Notes under the pieces: model-generated | Told to the model about the DNA's origin: nothing | The model's input: only the letters and a program-made list of their open reading frames with translations | Databases searched by the model: none | In this document: one piece after another, positions 51,346 through 60,054 of the stretch | How the letters are laid out: each line of letters opens with the position of its first letter | How positions within the stretch are numbered: position 1 is the first letter of the stretch | Made by a program: the position numbers and the translations under genes | Assembly (NCBI GenBank): GCA_046349975.1 | Contig: JAXMBH010000013.1 | Location: 1 to 64,000, forward strand | DNA length: 64,000 nucleotides | Origin: JABDGM01 sp046349975 | GTDB lineage: Bacteria > Planctomycetota > Planctomycetia > Pirellulales > Lacipirellulaceae | Direction: 5' to 3'

Positions 51346-52356
51346 TTACGCGAGCGGCTGGGACGGGCGGCCGGGGCGTATCGCGGCGGCGACCAGAGCG
51401 GCTAAGGCGGCAAAAATGCCGATCGACGTGGGCTCGGGGACGGCGATAGTGGACAAACCGCCACCGGTGCCGGAGCCCATGGTGGCCCCGAAATGGGCCC
51501 GCCAAATGTCGTAATCGGCGGCGTCGACAACGCCATTGCCGCTGCCATCGGCACCCGTGCTGGGCGTAACGTTTTGATTTTGCGTGTTGCGCCAGAAGAC
51601 GAAATCGGCCGCGTCAACGATGCCGTTGTGGTTGTAATCGCCGGGGAGGCCGGCGAGGTTGGTGCGAACGACGGTGGTGATGGCGGACGCGGCGACGGTA
51701 TTGCCCAAGACGGCCGAGGTGCCGAGGGCCATGAACACATTTCCACTGGAGCCGGCCAGGAAAGCGGGAGTTGTATTGACGGCGAACGTGCCGCTGGCAA
51801 AACGGGCGGCGGTGCTCCAGGCGGCGTTGTTGAAGATATCGCCGGTGGCCCAGGGGATGTTCGTGGGATTCGTGAGGGAGGCGAGGAGCGGGCCTTCAGA
51901 ATTCGTACCGGCGGGCTTGCCGTTGTAATTCGGGGCACCGTTGGCGAGTTGGCCGACGCCGTAGAAAGCGCCTTGTTCCTGGCCGGCGGTAAGGTTTTTC
52001 TGAGCCTGGCCGAAGATCAAGTCGTGGTAAGCGGGTGTGTCGCCGGCAGCGGGATGGAAGGCGTCGACGTAGATATCGAAGCCGGCGCCGCCGGTGCCAT
52101 TGACGGTGCCGCCAGGGGAGCGGTTTTCGACGGTGGACACGTTGGTGATGAGTGCTTCGAGGCCGGCGATGCCGAAGTTGCTGCTTTTAGCGACGAGTTC
52201 CCACGTGCCGCCGGAATTGGGGTTCGAGGGCGTAGTGTAGAAGACGTTGAGGCTGAGATCGATGGTTTGTGCGTGGGCCGGGGCGGGCTGTAACAGGGCC
52301 AGAGCAGCGGCGGCGCAGCAGATTGCGGCGAGCGAGTGAATGCGGTGGCAAAGCAT
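51346..52356 (-). CDS. PEP-CTERM protein with dockerin-like repeats
   Basis: A 336-aa exported protein: signal peptide (LAAICCAAAALALLQPAPAHAQ), an extracellular beta domain (DLSLNVFYTTPSNPNSGGTWELVAKSS), two calcium-loop repeats GDYNHNGIVDAADFVFWRNT and GSGNGVVDAADYDIWRAHFG at about 240-295, and a PEP-CTERM end (VPEP, TSIGIFAALAALVAAAI, RPGRPSQPLA). The organisation is as in the gene at 8238. Function unknown. Confidence 0.88.
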   Translation of the reverse strand: MLCHRIHSLAAICCAAAALALLQPAPAHAQTIDLSLNVFYTTPSNPNSGGTWELVAKSSNFGIAGLEALITNVSTVENRSPGGTVNGTGGAGFDIYVDAFHPAAGDTPAYHDLIFGQAQKNLTAGQEQGAFYGVGQLANGAPNYNGKPAGTNSEGPLLASLTNPTNIPWATGDIFNNAAWSTAARFASGTFAVNTTPAFLAGSSGNVFMALGTSAVLGNTVAASAITTVVRTNLAGLPGDYNHNGIVDAADFVFWRNTQNQNVTPSTGADGSGNGVVDAADYDIWRAHFGATMGSGTGGGLSTIAVPEPTSIGIFAALAALVAAAIRPGRPSQPLA

Positions 52357-53257
52357 GCCGACATCTCCGTAGACGTAGGGCCTGGTGAGGGCGTCCGGTC
52401 CCTACGAAGGCGTTTCCAACGAGGCGGTTTTCGCCGGTGTTTTTGGCGGCGCTGCCGTTGCGACAGGCTGGGCGTCGTTGGGAAAGTACGAATCTGTTCC
52501 GGTGGACGCGGCCGAAGAGCCGGCGAGCGGCTGTTCGGTCGGCATGCGGCGGCACACGATAATGCCGCCACAGTACATCCAGTGTACCAAGGGGCGGGAA
52601 TGCTGCAAGAAAAAGGTGTGGTGGGAGGGGATGGGGTGGCGGCGGGAGCGACAAAAAACAGGCAGAAAAGACGGGGCGGCGGGTGTTTTGTTACACGGAT
52701 GCGGGGGATGGTGCCGGGCGGCAGAATGGCGAGAAGATGCGTGCGCGATAATGGCCGCGGAAACGCAGGGGCGATAGGGCTCATTCGCACGCACCTCTGA
52801 AAGAACGCGGTGCGTGCGTTGGGGCAGCGTGAGGAGGTGGCTGAATTGACTTACTCGATACTGAGGAGAGCGACCGGGATTTCAGCGGCGAAGCGTTGAA
52901 CGCTTTGAGCGTAAAACTGTGTTCGCTCGAACTCAGCGTGCGCTTGCCGCGCGAGCGACGCTGGACGGTGGAGAGCAACGCCTGCAGTGTCGCCGAGCGC
53001 GCTTCGTAAAGGCGTCGCATCACGTACTGGCAAAGTTGCGCGCGATGCAGAGGCGTGGGTCTTTCTGTTGAAGAACGCGAGATGCCTGCGTCGCCCGTAT
53101 GCAATGTTTCGCTGATTGTTACGACGCGAACTTGGGAGCAAAAATTTCTATTGCGCGGGGGCAGAATTCCGCAAATACGTTTGCTGCGCGCGGCAAGAAT
53201 TTGGTAGTCATAAGTGTGTTGTGAATGTGATGTCGATCGGTGCAACCGACTTAACGA
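52357..53257. other. Gap with no supported gene
   Basis: About 900 bp upstream of the minus-strand PEP-CTERM gene. Frames are Arg/Ser/His-rich and lack family motifs or good ribosome binding sites. Promoters for both flanking transcripts expected. Confidence 0.4.
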
Positions 53258-53272
53258 AAGGAGTTCTGATAG

Positions 53273-53530
53273 GTGTCGCTGGGTTGTAACGCGTCCCACT
53301 TTTTGTCCCTGGGCGCGGGCCGACGCCGCAGCGATCGTGAGCTTGAGCGACGAGCACTCGCGAAATTTACTGGAGCGTATTCGATTGGCTATGATGAAAC
53401 GCTCACGCCCGGTTGGGCAGCCGCGCTGGTGGTCGCTTGAGAGGCACGAGAGTTTGTCGACGTCTGGGCCGCGCAGGATCGCACCACTAACCCCGAGGAA
53501 ATTTCTATGACTGAGGAAGCGCCAAATTAG
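53273..53530 (+). pseudogene. Small gene with an in-frame TGA
   Basis: From GTG 53273 (AAAGGAG 9 nt upstream) one frame runs 55 codons, ...AYSIGYDETLTPGWAAALVVA, meets TGA at 53438-53440, then continues 29 coding-like codons, EAREFVDVWAAQDRTTNPEE..., to TAG at 53528-53530. A strong terminator follows directly. Both halves show coding-like amino acids and codon choice. Either an Arg CGA has mutated to TGA, or the TGA is read through. I see no obvious bacterial SECIS hairpin after it. No family recognised. Confidence 0.5.
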
Positions 53531-53563
53531 CCCGTCCTGCCGTTGGTAGGGCGGGCTTTTTTT
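53529..53563 (+). terminator. Rho-independent terminator
   Basis: AGCCCGTCCT...AGGGCGGGCT stem with a 9-nt loop and seven T, starting on the TAG of the small TGA-interrupted gene. Confidence 0.9.
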
Positions 53564-53707
53564 GTGCGCTCGTGGGGAGTTGGGCGGGATGCGAGAATCA
53601 TGTTGGTGGGCGGAGACGCTTCGCTGCGCGGAGCCTGCTCGTCGCGGCGAAACGGGAACCCATGGCGTGATTGACGGGTGTGGGAAACGGCGGATGATTG
53701 TAGGCGT

Positions 53708-56527
53708 ATGGCCGAGTTAAAGACGATTTTGTTCACGGATATCGTCCGCTCTGTGAATCTCAAGAGCGAGATGCCCGGGCGTAGCGACTCGGACCGCGAT
53801 GTGGCGTTCATCGAGCAGATTCTGGTGCCGCATCGGCAGCGGATCGAGCGAGACCTGGCGGACTGCGGCGGGCGCGTGGTGTCGACGGCCGGGGATGGCC
53901 ATTTTCTGGTGTTTTCTGACACGATTTCGGCGGCACAGTGGGCGGTGGAGATCCAGCGGTCGCACCGCGATGAGCCGATTCAAACGCCGCAAGGCACCGC
54001 GGTCGAGGTGCGGATCAGCATCCATTTGGGCGTGCCGCAGGTCGACCCGGCCGATGCGAATAACTTCATCGGCAAGCCGGTGGATTATGCGGCGCGGCTA
54101 AATGACTATGCGACGGGGCGGCAGATTCTGGTGTCGCGCAGCGTCGTGGCGGTGCTGGAGGATGCCGGGATCGAGGGGGTGAAGTTTCACAACCACGGCA
54201 AGCGGGAACTCAAGGGGATCGGGCGGATCGACGTGTACGAGCTGGTGTACGACGGCAACAAGCCGCTGGCGATGCGGGCGCGGCCGCGGGAGTGGGTCGA
54301 TCGGCAGTGGACCGTGCTGCCGATGACGATGGGGCTGAGTGAGTTTCGAGATCCGACTTACCCGGTGGATGCGGGGCGTTGGAGGCTTGCTGGCGCTCGT
54401 CCCGAACAACCCGGAGCGGACGGGCAGCGCGAACGCAGGCCGGCGCCGGCGACGGATGTGATTCCGCTTCGGCTGGGGAATTACGAGCTCGAGCAGCGGC
54501 TCGGCAGCGGCGGCATGGGCGACGTGTTTCGCGCGCGGCATTCACACTTCAACCGCGTGCGGGCGGTGAAGGTGATCAAGCAGCACTTCGTCGAGTCGGG
54601 GCACGACGAGGTGATTCGGCGGTTCTATCAGGAGATCAAGGCGGTTGGGGCGCTGGAGCATCCGAACATCGTGGTGGCGATTGATTCCTCGGCGCCAACG
54701 GATGACGTGCATTACCTGGTGATGGAGTATATCGAAGGCGTGGCGGCGGATGAGCTGGTCGGGAAGCATGGGCCACTGGCGATCGCGGATGCCTGCGAGA
54801 TCGTGCGGCAGGCGGCGCGCGGGCTCGCTTACATTCACGAGCACGGCATGGTGCATCGCGATATCAAGCCGTCGAATCTCATGCTGACGTTATCGCGGAC
54901 CGATCTCACGGGGAGCGCCTCAGTGGGCGGCGCGGGCGGTCCGGCGAAGCCGGGCGACACGGTGGAGACGCCGGTCGTGAAGATTCTCGACCTGGGACTC
55001 GCGCTCTTGGTGGGCGAGGACCAGCAACGGCTCACGGTGTTCGACAATCGGGCGATGGGCACGGCGATGTACATGTCGCCGGAGCAGTGGAAGTCGTCGA
55101 GCGTCGATATTCGGGCGGATATCTACAGCCTGGGTTGCACGCTGTACCACTTGCTCGCCGGGAAGCCGCCGTTCTTGGAATCCGATTTCAAACCCGAGAA
55201 GGCACACGAGCGGGAACAATTGCCGGCGATCGAGCGGGCGCCGCCGATTCCGCGGGCGCTGTGGGACGTCATCAAGCGGATGACGGCGAAGAACCCGGAG
55301 GAGCGGTACGCGGAGCCGAGCGAGGTGATGGCGGCGCTAGCGCCGTTTGCCGAGGGAAATCAGCTAGCGGATCTTGCTCGCGAGATGATCGGCAGTTCCC
55401 CGCACGAGCGCACGCACGGTATGGCGAAGACCGAGACGCTAGTGGCCAAGAATGTGCAGTCGGATACGCGGCCGCGGACGAATGCGAGCTGGCGAGCGCA
55501 GGCGCTGAGCGGCATCTCGCGGCAGCGGTTATCGAAGATCGCGATGCGAATCGCCATGCTCGCGGCGGTCGTGGTGATCGGTTGGCTCGCCCTGCAGGCG
55601 ACGATGCGGCGGGAGTCGGTCGAGCGGGCAATGGAAGCGCGGCGGCACACGCTGCAGGTGTCGGCGAAGTTCGCGGCGCGGGAGATCCTCAAGGAGATCG
55701 ATCTGCGGTTCGATATTCTCGGCCGGCTGGCGGCGGACGATGAACTTCGCAAGCAGATGACTGCGATCAATCAACGGCCGAGCGATACGGATTTGTGGAA
55801 GCGGCTGGAGGATTGGCTCGGAGCGCGGAAGGCCGACAACGACGGCAAGGCGACATCGGATAGTTGGTTCATCAACGATGCGCGGGGCGTGCAAGTAGCC
55901 CGGAGCCCGCGGAGCGAGGCGAGCCGCGGGGAGAATTATGCGCATCGCGATTACTTCCATGGGCAGGGAGTGGACCTGTCGCCGGAAACGAAGGACCTCA
56001 AGCCGATTCAAGAGCCGCACTTGTCGGCCGTGTACCGCAGCACGTCGACCGGGCATCTGAAGGTGGCGTTTTCGGTGCCGATTTCGAACGGCAAGAAAGG
56101 GAAGGATCGCGAGATTGTGGGCGTGCTGGCGATGTCGGTGGATCTCGGCGAGTTCAACGTGCTGCAGAAGGATTTGCCGAAGGGGCTGGAGGTGGTACTG
56201 ATTGACTTGCGGCCAGCGACGATCGATGGGCAAACGCGGCGAGGGCTGGTGCTGCATCATCAGCGCGATGAAGAGGCGTATCGCGAGGGGCAGCCGCCGC
56301 CGTGGATCAGCGTGGCAACGCTGGCAGAGATCGAGAAGCACGTGCACGCGGCGGGCATTGACCCGGCGGATAACGCCGTGATGCTCGATGACTTTGAGGA
56401 CGAGGCACTCACGGGCGGCCGGCATTACATGGGGGCGATTCAGCCGGTGGTGGGAAGGAGTTCGGAGGAGCCGTCGCGGGATGTCGAGTGGACGGTGTTG
56501 GTTGAGGAGCCGCTGGAAAGGGAGTAG
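53708..56527 (+). CDS. Cyclase-Ser/Thr kinase-sensor fusion protein
   Basis: A 939-aa signalling protein from ATG 53708. Residues 1-185 are a class III nucleotide cyclase domain (ILFTDIVRSVNLKSEM, GGRVVSTAGDGHFLVF, GKPVDYAARLND). Residues about 260-560 are a Hanks-type kinase: GSGGMGDVFRA (P-loop), VRAVKVIK (Lys), HRDIKPSNLM (catalytic loop), VKILDLGLAL (DLG in place of DFG), GTAMYMSPEQ, DIYSLGCTLYHLLAGKPPF. A TM helix at about 615-635 (IAMLAAVVVIGWLALQ) precedes a roughly 300-residue Cache-like sensor domain (SWFINDARGVQVARSP, HRDYFHGQG, HLKVAFSVPIS). The cytoplasmic cyclase and kinase are thus linked to an outside sensor. Confidence 0.9.
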   Translation: MAELKTILFTDIVRSVNLKSEMPGRSDSDRDVAFIEQILVPHRQRIERDLADCGGRVVSTAGDGHFLVFSDTISAAQWAVEIQRSHRDEPIQTPQGTAVEVRISIHLGVPQVDPADANNFIGKPVDYAARLNDYATGRQILVSRSVVAVLEDAGIEGVKFHNHGKRELKGIGRIDVYELVYDGNKPLAMRARPREWVDRQWTVLPMTMGLSEFRDPTYPVDAGRWRLAGARPEQPGADGQRERRPAPATDVIPLRLGNYELEQRLGSGGMGDVFRARHSHFNRVRAVKVIKQHFVESGHDEVIRRFYQEIKAVGALEHPNIVVAIDSSAPTDDVHYLVMEYIEGVAADELVGKHGPLAIADACEIVRQAARGLAYIHEHGMVHRDIKPSNLMLTLSRTDLTGSASVGGAGGPAKPGDTVETPVVKILDLGLALLVGEDQQRLTVFDNRAMGTAMYMSPEQWKSSSVDIRADIYSLGCTLYHLLAGKPPFLESDFKPEKAHEREQLPAIERAPPIPRALWDVIKRMTAKNPEERYAEPSEVMAALAPFAEGNQLADLAREMIGSSPHERTHGMAKTETLVAKNVQSDTRPRTNASWRAQALSGISRQRLSKIAMRIAMLAAVVVIGWLALQATMRRESVERAMEARRHTLQVSAKFAAREILKEIDLRFDILGRLAADDELRKQMTAINQRPSDTDLWKRLEDWLGARKADNDGKATSDSWFINDARGVQVARSPRSEASRGENYAHRDYFHGQGVDLSPETKDLKPIQEPHLSAVYRSTSTGHLKVAFSVPISNGKKGKDREIVGVLAMSVDLGEFNVLQKDLPKGLEVVLIDLRPATIDGQTRRGLVLHHQRDEEAYREGQPPPWISVATLAEIEKHVHAAGIDPADNAVMLDDFEDEALTGGRHYMGAIQPVVGRSSEEPSRDVEWTVLVEEPLERE

Positions 56528-56551
56528 GCGGTTGCGTGAGTTGTTCTTTGG

Positions 56552-56681
56552 GTAGGACGGACATATCTGTCCGTCCGTGCCGGCGATGCGTAGCATCGCG
56601 GCTAGTTTGAATCTGTTGAAGGTGTTGCTGGCGCGGCCCCGAAGATTTCATCTCTCGGACGGACAGATATGTCCGTCCTAC
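56552..56681. mobile_element. MITE-like element with perfect 25-bp inverted ends
   Basis: 130 bp. The left end GTAGGACGGACATATCTGTC (to 56576) and the right end (56657-56681) are exact inverse copies over 25 bp, each also nearly palindromic. Inside is GCGATGC-GTA-GCATCGC. It has no gene. Its right end supplies the TAG stop codon of the transporter gene. Related copies at 58825-58959 and 26255-26434. Confidence 0.85.
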
Positions 56682-57727
56682 GACGCCGTTAAGTTCCGGT
56701 CCATTCGCCATTGGACGATGCCGGCGAGAATGTGCTGCATGAGCGTGGCGAGAACGATGAGCAGGATCGCCACGGGCTGATCGCTGAGCACGGTGCCGGC
56801 GAGGATGAGCGCGAGGCCGGTGTGCTTCATGCTGAGGCCGAACATAAGCGCAGTGCGCGTTTCGGGGCGGAGGCCGAACGCGCGGGCGATGAGCCAGCCG
56901 AGAAGAATGCCGACGGCGGCGAGGCTGGTGGCGAGTGCGAACGTGGTGGCGAGGATCGCGATAGGGGCGCTCGTCACGCGTGGCAAGGCAAGCACGGAGT
57001 TGATGTAGTTGAGCACGAGCAAAGCGGCGGCGCTCGTGAGCGTGAGAACTGGCCGAACAGCTTCGATGCGTGCGGTCGAAAGCAGCAGGCGGCTGGCGAA
57101 CCCGGCGGCGGTGGGCAGGATGACCCACACGATGAAGAACAGGCCGGAAAACTGGCTGACGAGTTCGGTGCATTGCTGTTCACTTTCGCCGAGCGAGGCT
57201 CCCAGCACGCTCACCAGATTGGGAGTGATCATGGGGCTGGCGAGGATGCTGATGACGACGAGGGCGAGCGCGAGGCCGAGGTTGCCGCCGGCACTTTGCG
57301 TCCAGCCGACGGAGGAGTTGGCGACGGGCATCGAGGCGATGAGGGCGAAGCTCACGAGGAGGCCAAGGGTTGGTTCGCCGCCGATGGTCGGGGGAAGCAT
57401 GTGGCCAAGTACGAGCGAGAGGGCGGCGGGGCCAAGCCAGACGCTCACCAGTGCGATGAGCACGACGAACGGATGACGCCAGACGTTGCGAAGCTGTTCG
57501 AGGTCGGCGAGCGCGGCGGCGATGACAAGCATCACGGCCAGGAGCAGGAGCGAGGCGAGCGGCACGTTCGAGATTTGCCGCGACGACCATTGCCAGCTGC
57601 GGATGGCGATACCCGGCGCGGGCCAGGCGACGGCGAGCACGTAGCAGGCTACGAGCAGCCACAGGAAGTGGCGTCGCACGAAGAGCGCGGCGGTGGCGCC
57701 GGGACGTGTTGACGGCGGCGAGGTCAC
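56678..57727 (-). CDS. Bile-acid:sodium-symporter-family (BASS) transporter
   Basis: A 349-aa inner-membrane protein with nine to ten helices. The SBF-type signatures fit: FALIASMPVANSSVGWTQSAGGNLGLAL (helices 4-5 sodium-site region) and LMFGLSMKHTGLALILAGTVL (helices 9-10, the 'GmqNsGLA' site with His-Thr). Substrate unknown; organic anions are usual. The end, WRMDRNLTAS, stops at a TAG inside the neighbouring MITE-like element, so the original C-terminus may have been cut and re-ended. Confidence 0.85.
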   Translation of the reverse strand: MTSPPSTRPGATAALFVRRHFLWLLVACYVLAVAWPAPGIAIRSWQWSSRQISNVPLASLLLLAVMLVIAAALADLEQLRNVWRHPFVVLIALVSVWLGPAALSLVLGHMLPPTIGGEPTLGLLVSFALIASMPVANSSVGWTQSAGGNLGLALALVVISILASPMITPNLVSVLGASLGESEQQCTELVSQFSGLFFIVWVILPTAAGFASRLLLSTARIEAVRPVLTLTSAAALLVLNYINSVLALPRVTSAPIAILATTFALATSLAAVGILLGWLIARAFGLRPETRTALMFGLSMKHTGLALILAGTVLSDQPVAILLIVLATLMQHILAGIVQWRMDRNLTAS

Positions 57728-57792
57728 GTCGGCTGGTGGAAGGGCATTTGGTTGAGGTGCTATTTTTTGTTCAAAGATCGCGGGAAAGGTAG

Positions 57793-57839
57793 CCGGACCG
57801 CCACCGCGGTCCGGGGCCGCCGGAGGGCGTGGCCCTCCG
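57793..57839. repeat. Double GC hairpin upstream of the transporter gene
   Basis: CCGGACCGC-CACC-GCGGTCCGG (57793-57814) and CGGAGGGC-GTG-GCCCTCCG (57821-57839), both perfect. A third stem, CTGAATTC-TTGC-GAATTCAG, follows near 57872-57891. REP-like cluster between the transporter and YceH genes. Confidence 0.75.
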
Positions 57840-57913
57840 ACTATTGTGGTGCGTTGCGATTCCGGGATGGCAACTGAATTCTTGCGAATTCAGCTACGCG
57901 TTCATGGCTAATG

Positions 57914-58789
57914 CTAGTTGCCGAGTTGGCGGTTTAGTTCGTCGAGGTCGTGGCGGAGTTCGGTGGTGATGGATTCGAAGTCGCTGCGGGCGGCGGTGAG
58001 TTCTTGTTTGAGCGCGTTGAGTTGCTCGCGGAGGGAGGCTAGTTCGGCGGTGAGGTTGTTGTTGGCAGCCGGGGTACTGGTCGCTGAAGCGACCAGTCCG
58101 GGCCGTGAGGTTGTGGCGGGAGATGGGATCGTCGGCGGCGGGGCGGCGGGTGGGTGGTGGGCAGCGTGTTGAGACAGGGGCGGGGACGCCCCGGCTCGCT
58201 CTTGTTCGGCGATGGCGTAGCCGGCTTCGCGGCGGACTTTTTCCAGCTCGCGGTCGAGATACAACGCGTGCGTCACGACGGCGCCGCGGCCGGGGGGCGA
58301 GAGAAATGTAACGAGACCTTTGGCGGCGAGCACATCGAGAATGGGCAGCAGCTCGCCGAGGTCCTTGATGGGCTCCATGCGTGCGGCTCGGCCGCGGAGT
58401 TCGCCGACGGTTTGCGTGCCGCGGAGCAAGAGTTCGGCCATGATGGCGAGTTCCACTTTATCGACGCCGAGCCATTCGTACGCCAAGTGACGGTAACGAT
58501 CGACGCGGCCGCTACCCTGCACTTGGGCGATCGCACCGCTCTTGCGCAAGGTTTCGCAGGCTTCGTCGACCTGCTCTTCCTCGAGTTGCATTAGCGGCGA
58601 GCGGTTGTTCTTCTGGTTGCAGCCGGTGCGAAGGGCGTTGATCGAGAGCGGGTAGGCTTCAGGCGTGGTCTTGGCTTTTTCGATGAGGACGCCGAGGCAG
58701 CGGCGTTCGATCGATTCCAGGGGGCGCCAACGTTTTTGAGGTGGTGATGCGGAGGGGGAAGATTCAGTCGTGGAAGCGTCGGTGGACAT
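57914..58789 (-). CDS. YceH-family (DUF480) protein
   Basis: A 291-aa cytoplasmic protein. The N-terminal two-thirds is the complete YceH tandem winged helix: RRCLGVLIEKAKTTPEAYPLSINALRTGCNQKNNRSPLMQLEEEQV, VDRYRHLAYEWLGVDKVELAIMAELLLRGTQTVGELRGRAARMEP, and LPPF-type 'LGELLPILDVLAAKGLVTFLSPPGRG'. The last 90 residues are Pro-rich and then a coiled coil (LREQLNALKQELTAARSDFESIT), an addition to the usual family. Function in bacteria is poorly defined. Confidence 0.93.
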   Translation of the reverse strand: MSTDASTTESSPSASPPQKRWRPLESIERRCLGVLIEKAKTTPEAYPLSINALRTGCNQKNNRSPLMQLEEEQVDEACETLRKSGAIAQVQGSGRVDRYRHLAYEWLGVDKVELAIMAELLLRGTQTVGELRGRAARMEPIKDLGELLPILDVLAAKGLVTFLSPPGRGAVVTHALYLDRELEKVRREAGYAIAEQERAGASPPLSQHAAHHPPAAPPPTIPSPATTSRPGLVASATSTPAANNNLTAELASLREQLNALKQELTAARSDFESITTELRHDLDELNRQLGN

Positions 58790-58824
58790 TCAAGGTCGCC
58801 TGGAGGGAATTGCGTGCCGATTGG

Positions 58825-58959
58825 GTAGGATGGACATTTCTGTCCGTCCGCCGGCGATGCGTGGCATCGCGGTTATTCTGCGGTGCTTTTGATGCTCTTC
58901 TTAAGTCGCGCTGCGGCAAGGCAAGTTACGGGGTGGACGGACAGATATGTCTGTCCTAC
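58825..58959. mobile_element. MITE-like element, second copy
   Basis: 135 bp with ends GTAGGATGGACATTTCTGTC (from 58825) and, inverted, GGACGGACAGATATGTCTGT to CCTAC at 58959. Three or four mismatches separate it from the perfect copy at 56552. The interior palindrome GCGATGC-GTG-GCATCGC is shared. Lies upstream of the YceH gene. Confidence 0.8.
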
Positions 58960-59077
58960 GGGTGCACTTGGGACGCGGCGTGCGCATCGCGGCTTGCGAG
59001 GCCATCGTAGCGGAGGATGCGCGGCGAGAGCAACCACGAAATCGGCAGGCGGAGGGGCCGCGAGGCGGGCCGGATGC

Positions 59078-59821
59078 TTATTGCGGCGGCGTTTGGCTCA
59101 GCGGCTTGGAGCCGTCGTTGATGGCCCAGACGAGCCAGCGCGAGCGGCCTTCCTTGGGGAGCTGCGCGCGTTGTACGGTGATCATAACATCGACCGGCTG
59201 GGCGCCGGCTTGGGACGCGGGCGGGATAATGTTAAATCGCTGCCCAACGAAGACGCGTTCGAACGATTGCGGATCGTAGGCGACGGTGTCGATGAATTTG
59301 ATTTCTGCCTCCGGGCCGGCAGCGATCATCCCCTTCACTTGCGGCAGCTCGAGGAACTTTTGATGCGGATCGGGCGGCGCCTTTTCGCCGGGAGCCGGTG
59401 GGGCTGGGCCGCGGACGGCGTCGATCGTGAGGCGATAGGCTTCGTCGGCATGGCCGGAGACAATGTCGTGAATCCACTTTTCGGCGAAGGTGCGGGCTTG
59501 GCTCGTACGCAGGGTGCGCAGCACATACGAACGGCTGATCGGGGCCATGGCCATCGCGCTGCAAAGGATGAGACCGCTGACGGCCGCCCATTTGCCCGCA
59601 AGGGCGCCGTCACTGGCTTCGATCCGCACAATAGCAAAGACGGCGATGGCGATGCCGATGATGGGGATCACGAGCAGCAGTGGCGCACCGAAACACAGCG
59701 GAGAAGCGAGGCCGAGCACGAGGGCCAGGACGGCCGGCACGCTAAGCGAGCGATACTCGATGGTTTGCTCGGCGTCGCCCGTGTGGAACGCCGGCGAGGG
59801 TGCGGAAGTGCCTGTGGCCAT
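59078..59821 (-). CDS. DUF4190-like membrane protein
   Basis: A 247-aa protein from the ATG at 59821. Two or three hydrophobic helices, about 28-55 (VPAVLALVLGLASPLCFGAPLLLVIPIIGIAIAVFAI) and 72-90, form a DUF4190-type membrane pair. The outer C-terminal part (about 100-245) is a small alpha/beta domain: SHADEAYRLTID..., EAEIKFIDTVAYDPQSFERVFVG and WLVWAINDG. No function known. Follows the MITE-like copy by about 120 nt on the other side. Confidence 0.75.
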   Translation of the reverse strand: MATGTSAPSPAFHTGDAEQTIEYRSLSVPAVLALVLGLASPLCFGAPLLLVIPIIGIAIAVFAIVRIEASDGALAGKWAAVSGLILCSAMAMAPISRSYVLRTLRTSQARTFAEKWIHDIVSGHADEAYRLTIDAVRGPAPPAPGEKAPPDPHQKFLELPQVKGMIAAGPEAEIKFIDTVAYDPQSFERVFVGQRFNIIPPASQAGAQPVDVMITVQRAQLPKEGRSRWLVWAINDGSKPLSQTPPQ

Positions 59822-59956
59822 AGCGTGCTCAAATACGTGGGAAGTGCCCACCCCTCGATTGAGTTTAGGAGGTGAGTGGCGGTGACGCCAGATGGGCTTC
59901 AGACTCGTGGTCGGCAAAGTGGGCGGGCGTTTTTCACAGCTGCAAATTTGGGAATC

Positions 59957-60016
59957 AGCCGCCGGGCGCTAGCCCGCGGTTTTGTCGGTTGAACCGCGGG
60001 CTAGCGCCCGGCGGCT
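59957..60016. repeat. Perfect 25-bp palindromic repeat
   Basis: AGCCGCCGGGCGCTAGCCCG... (59957-59981) and its exact inverse (59992-60016), with a 10-nt loop. Diverged relative at 25531-25589. It lies between the CvpA-like and DUF4190-like genes and would fold very stably in RNA. Confidence 0.9.
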
Positions 60017-60054
60017 AATGTCTCTTGTTCCTGACCGTCAGCGATGACACGACA

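Noticed and set aside
52781..53299. 172-codon open frame on the minus strand
   Set aside because: Low-complexity Ser/Arg/His composition, no motif; overlaps the better supported small plus-strand gene.
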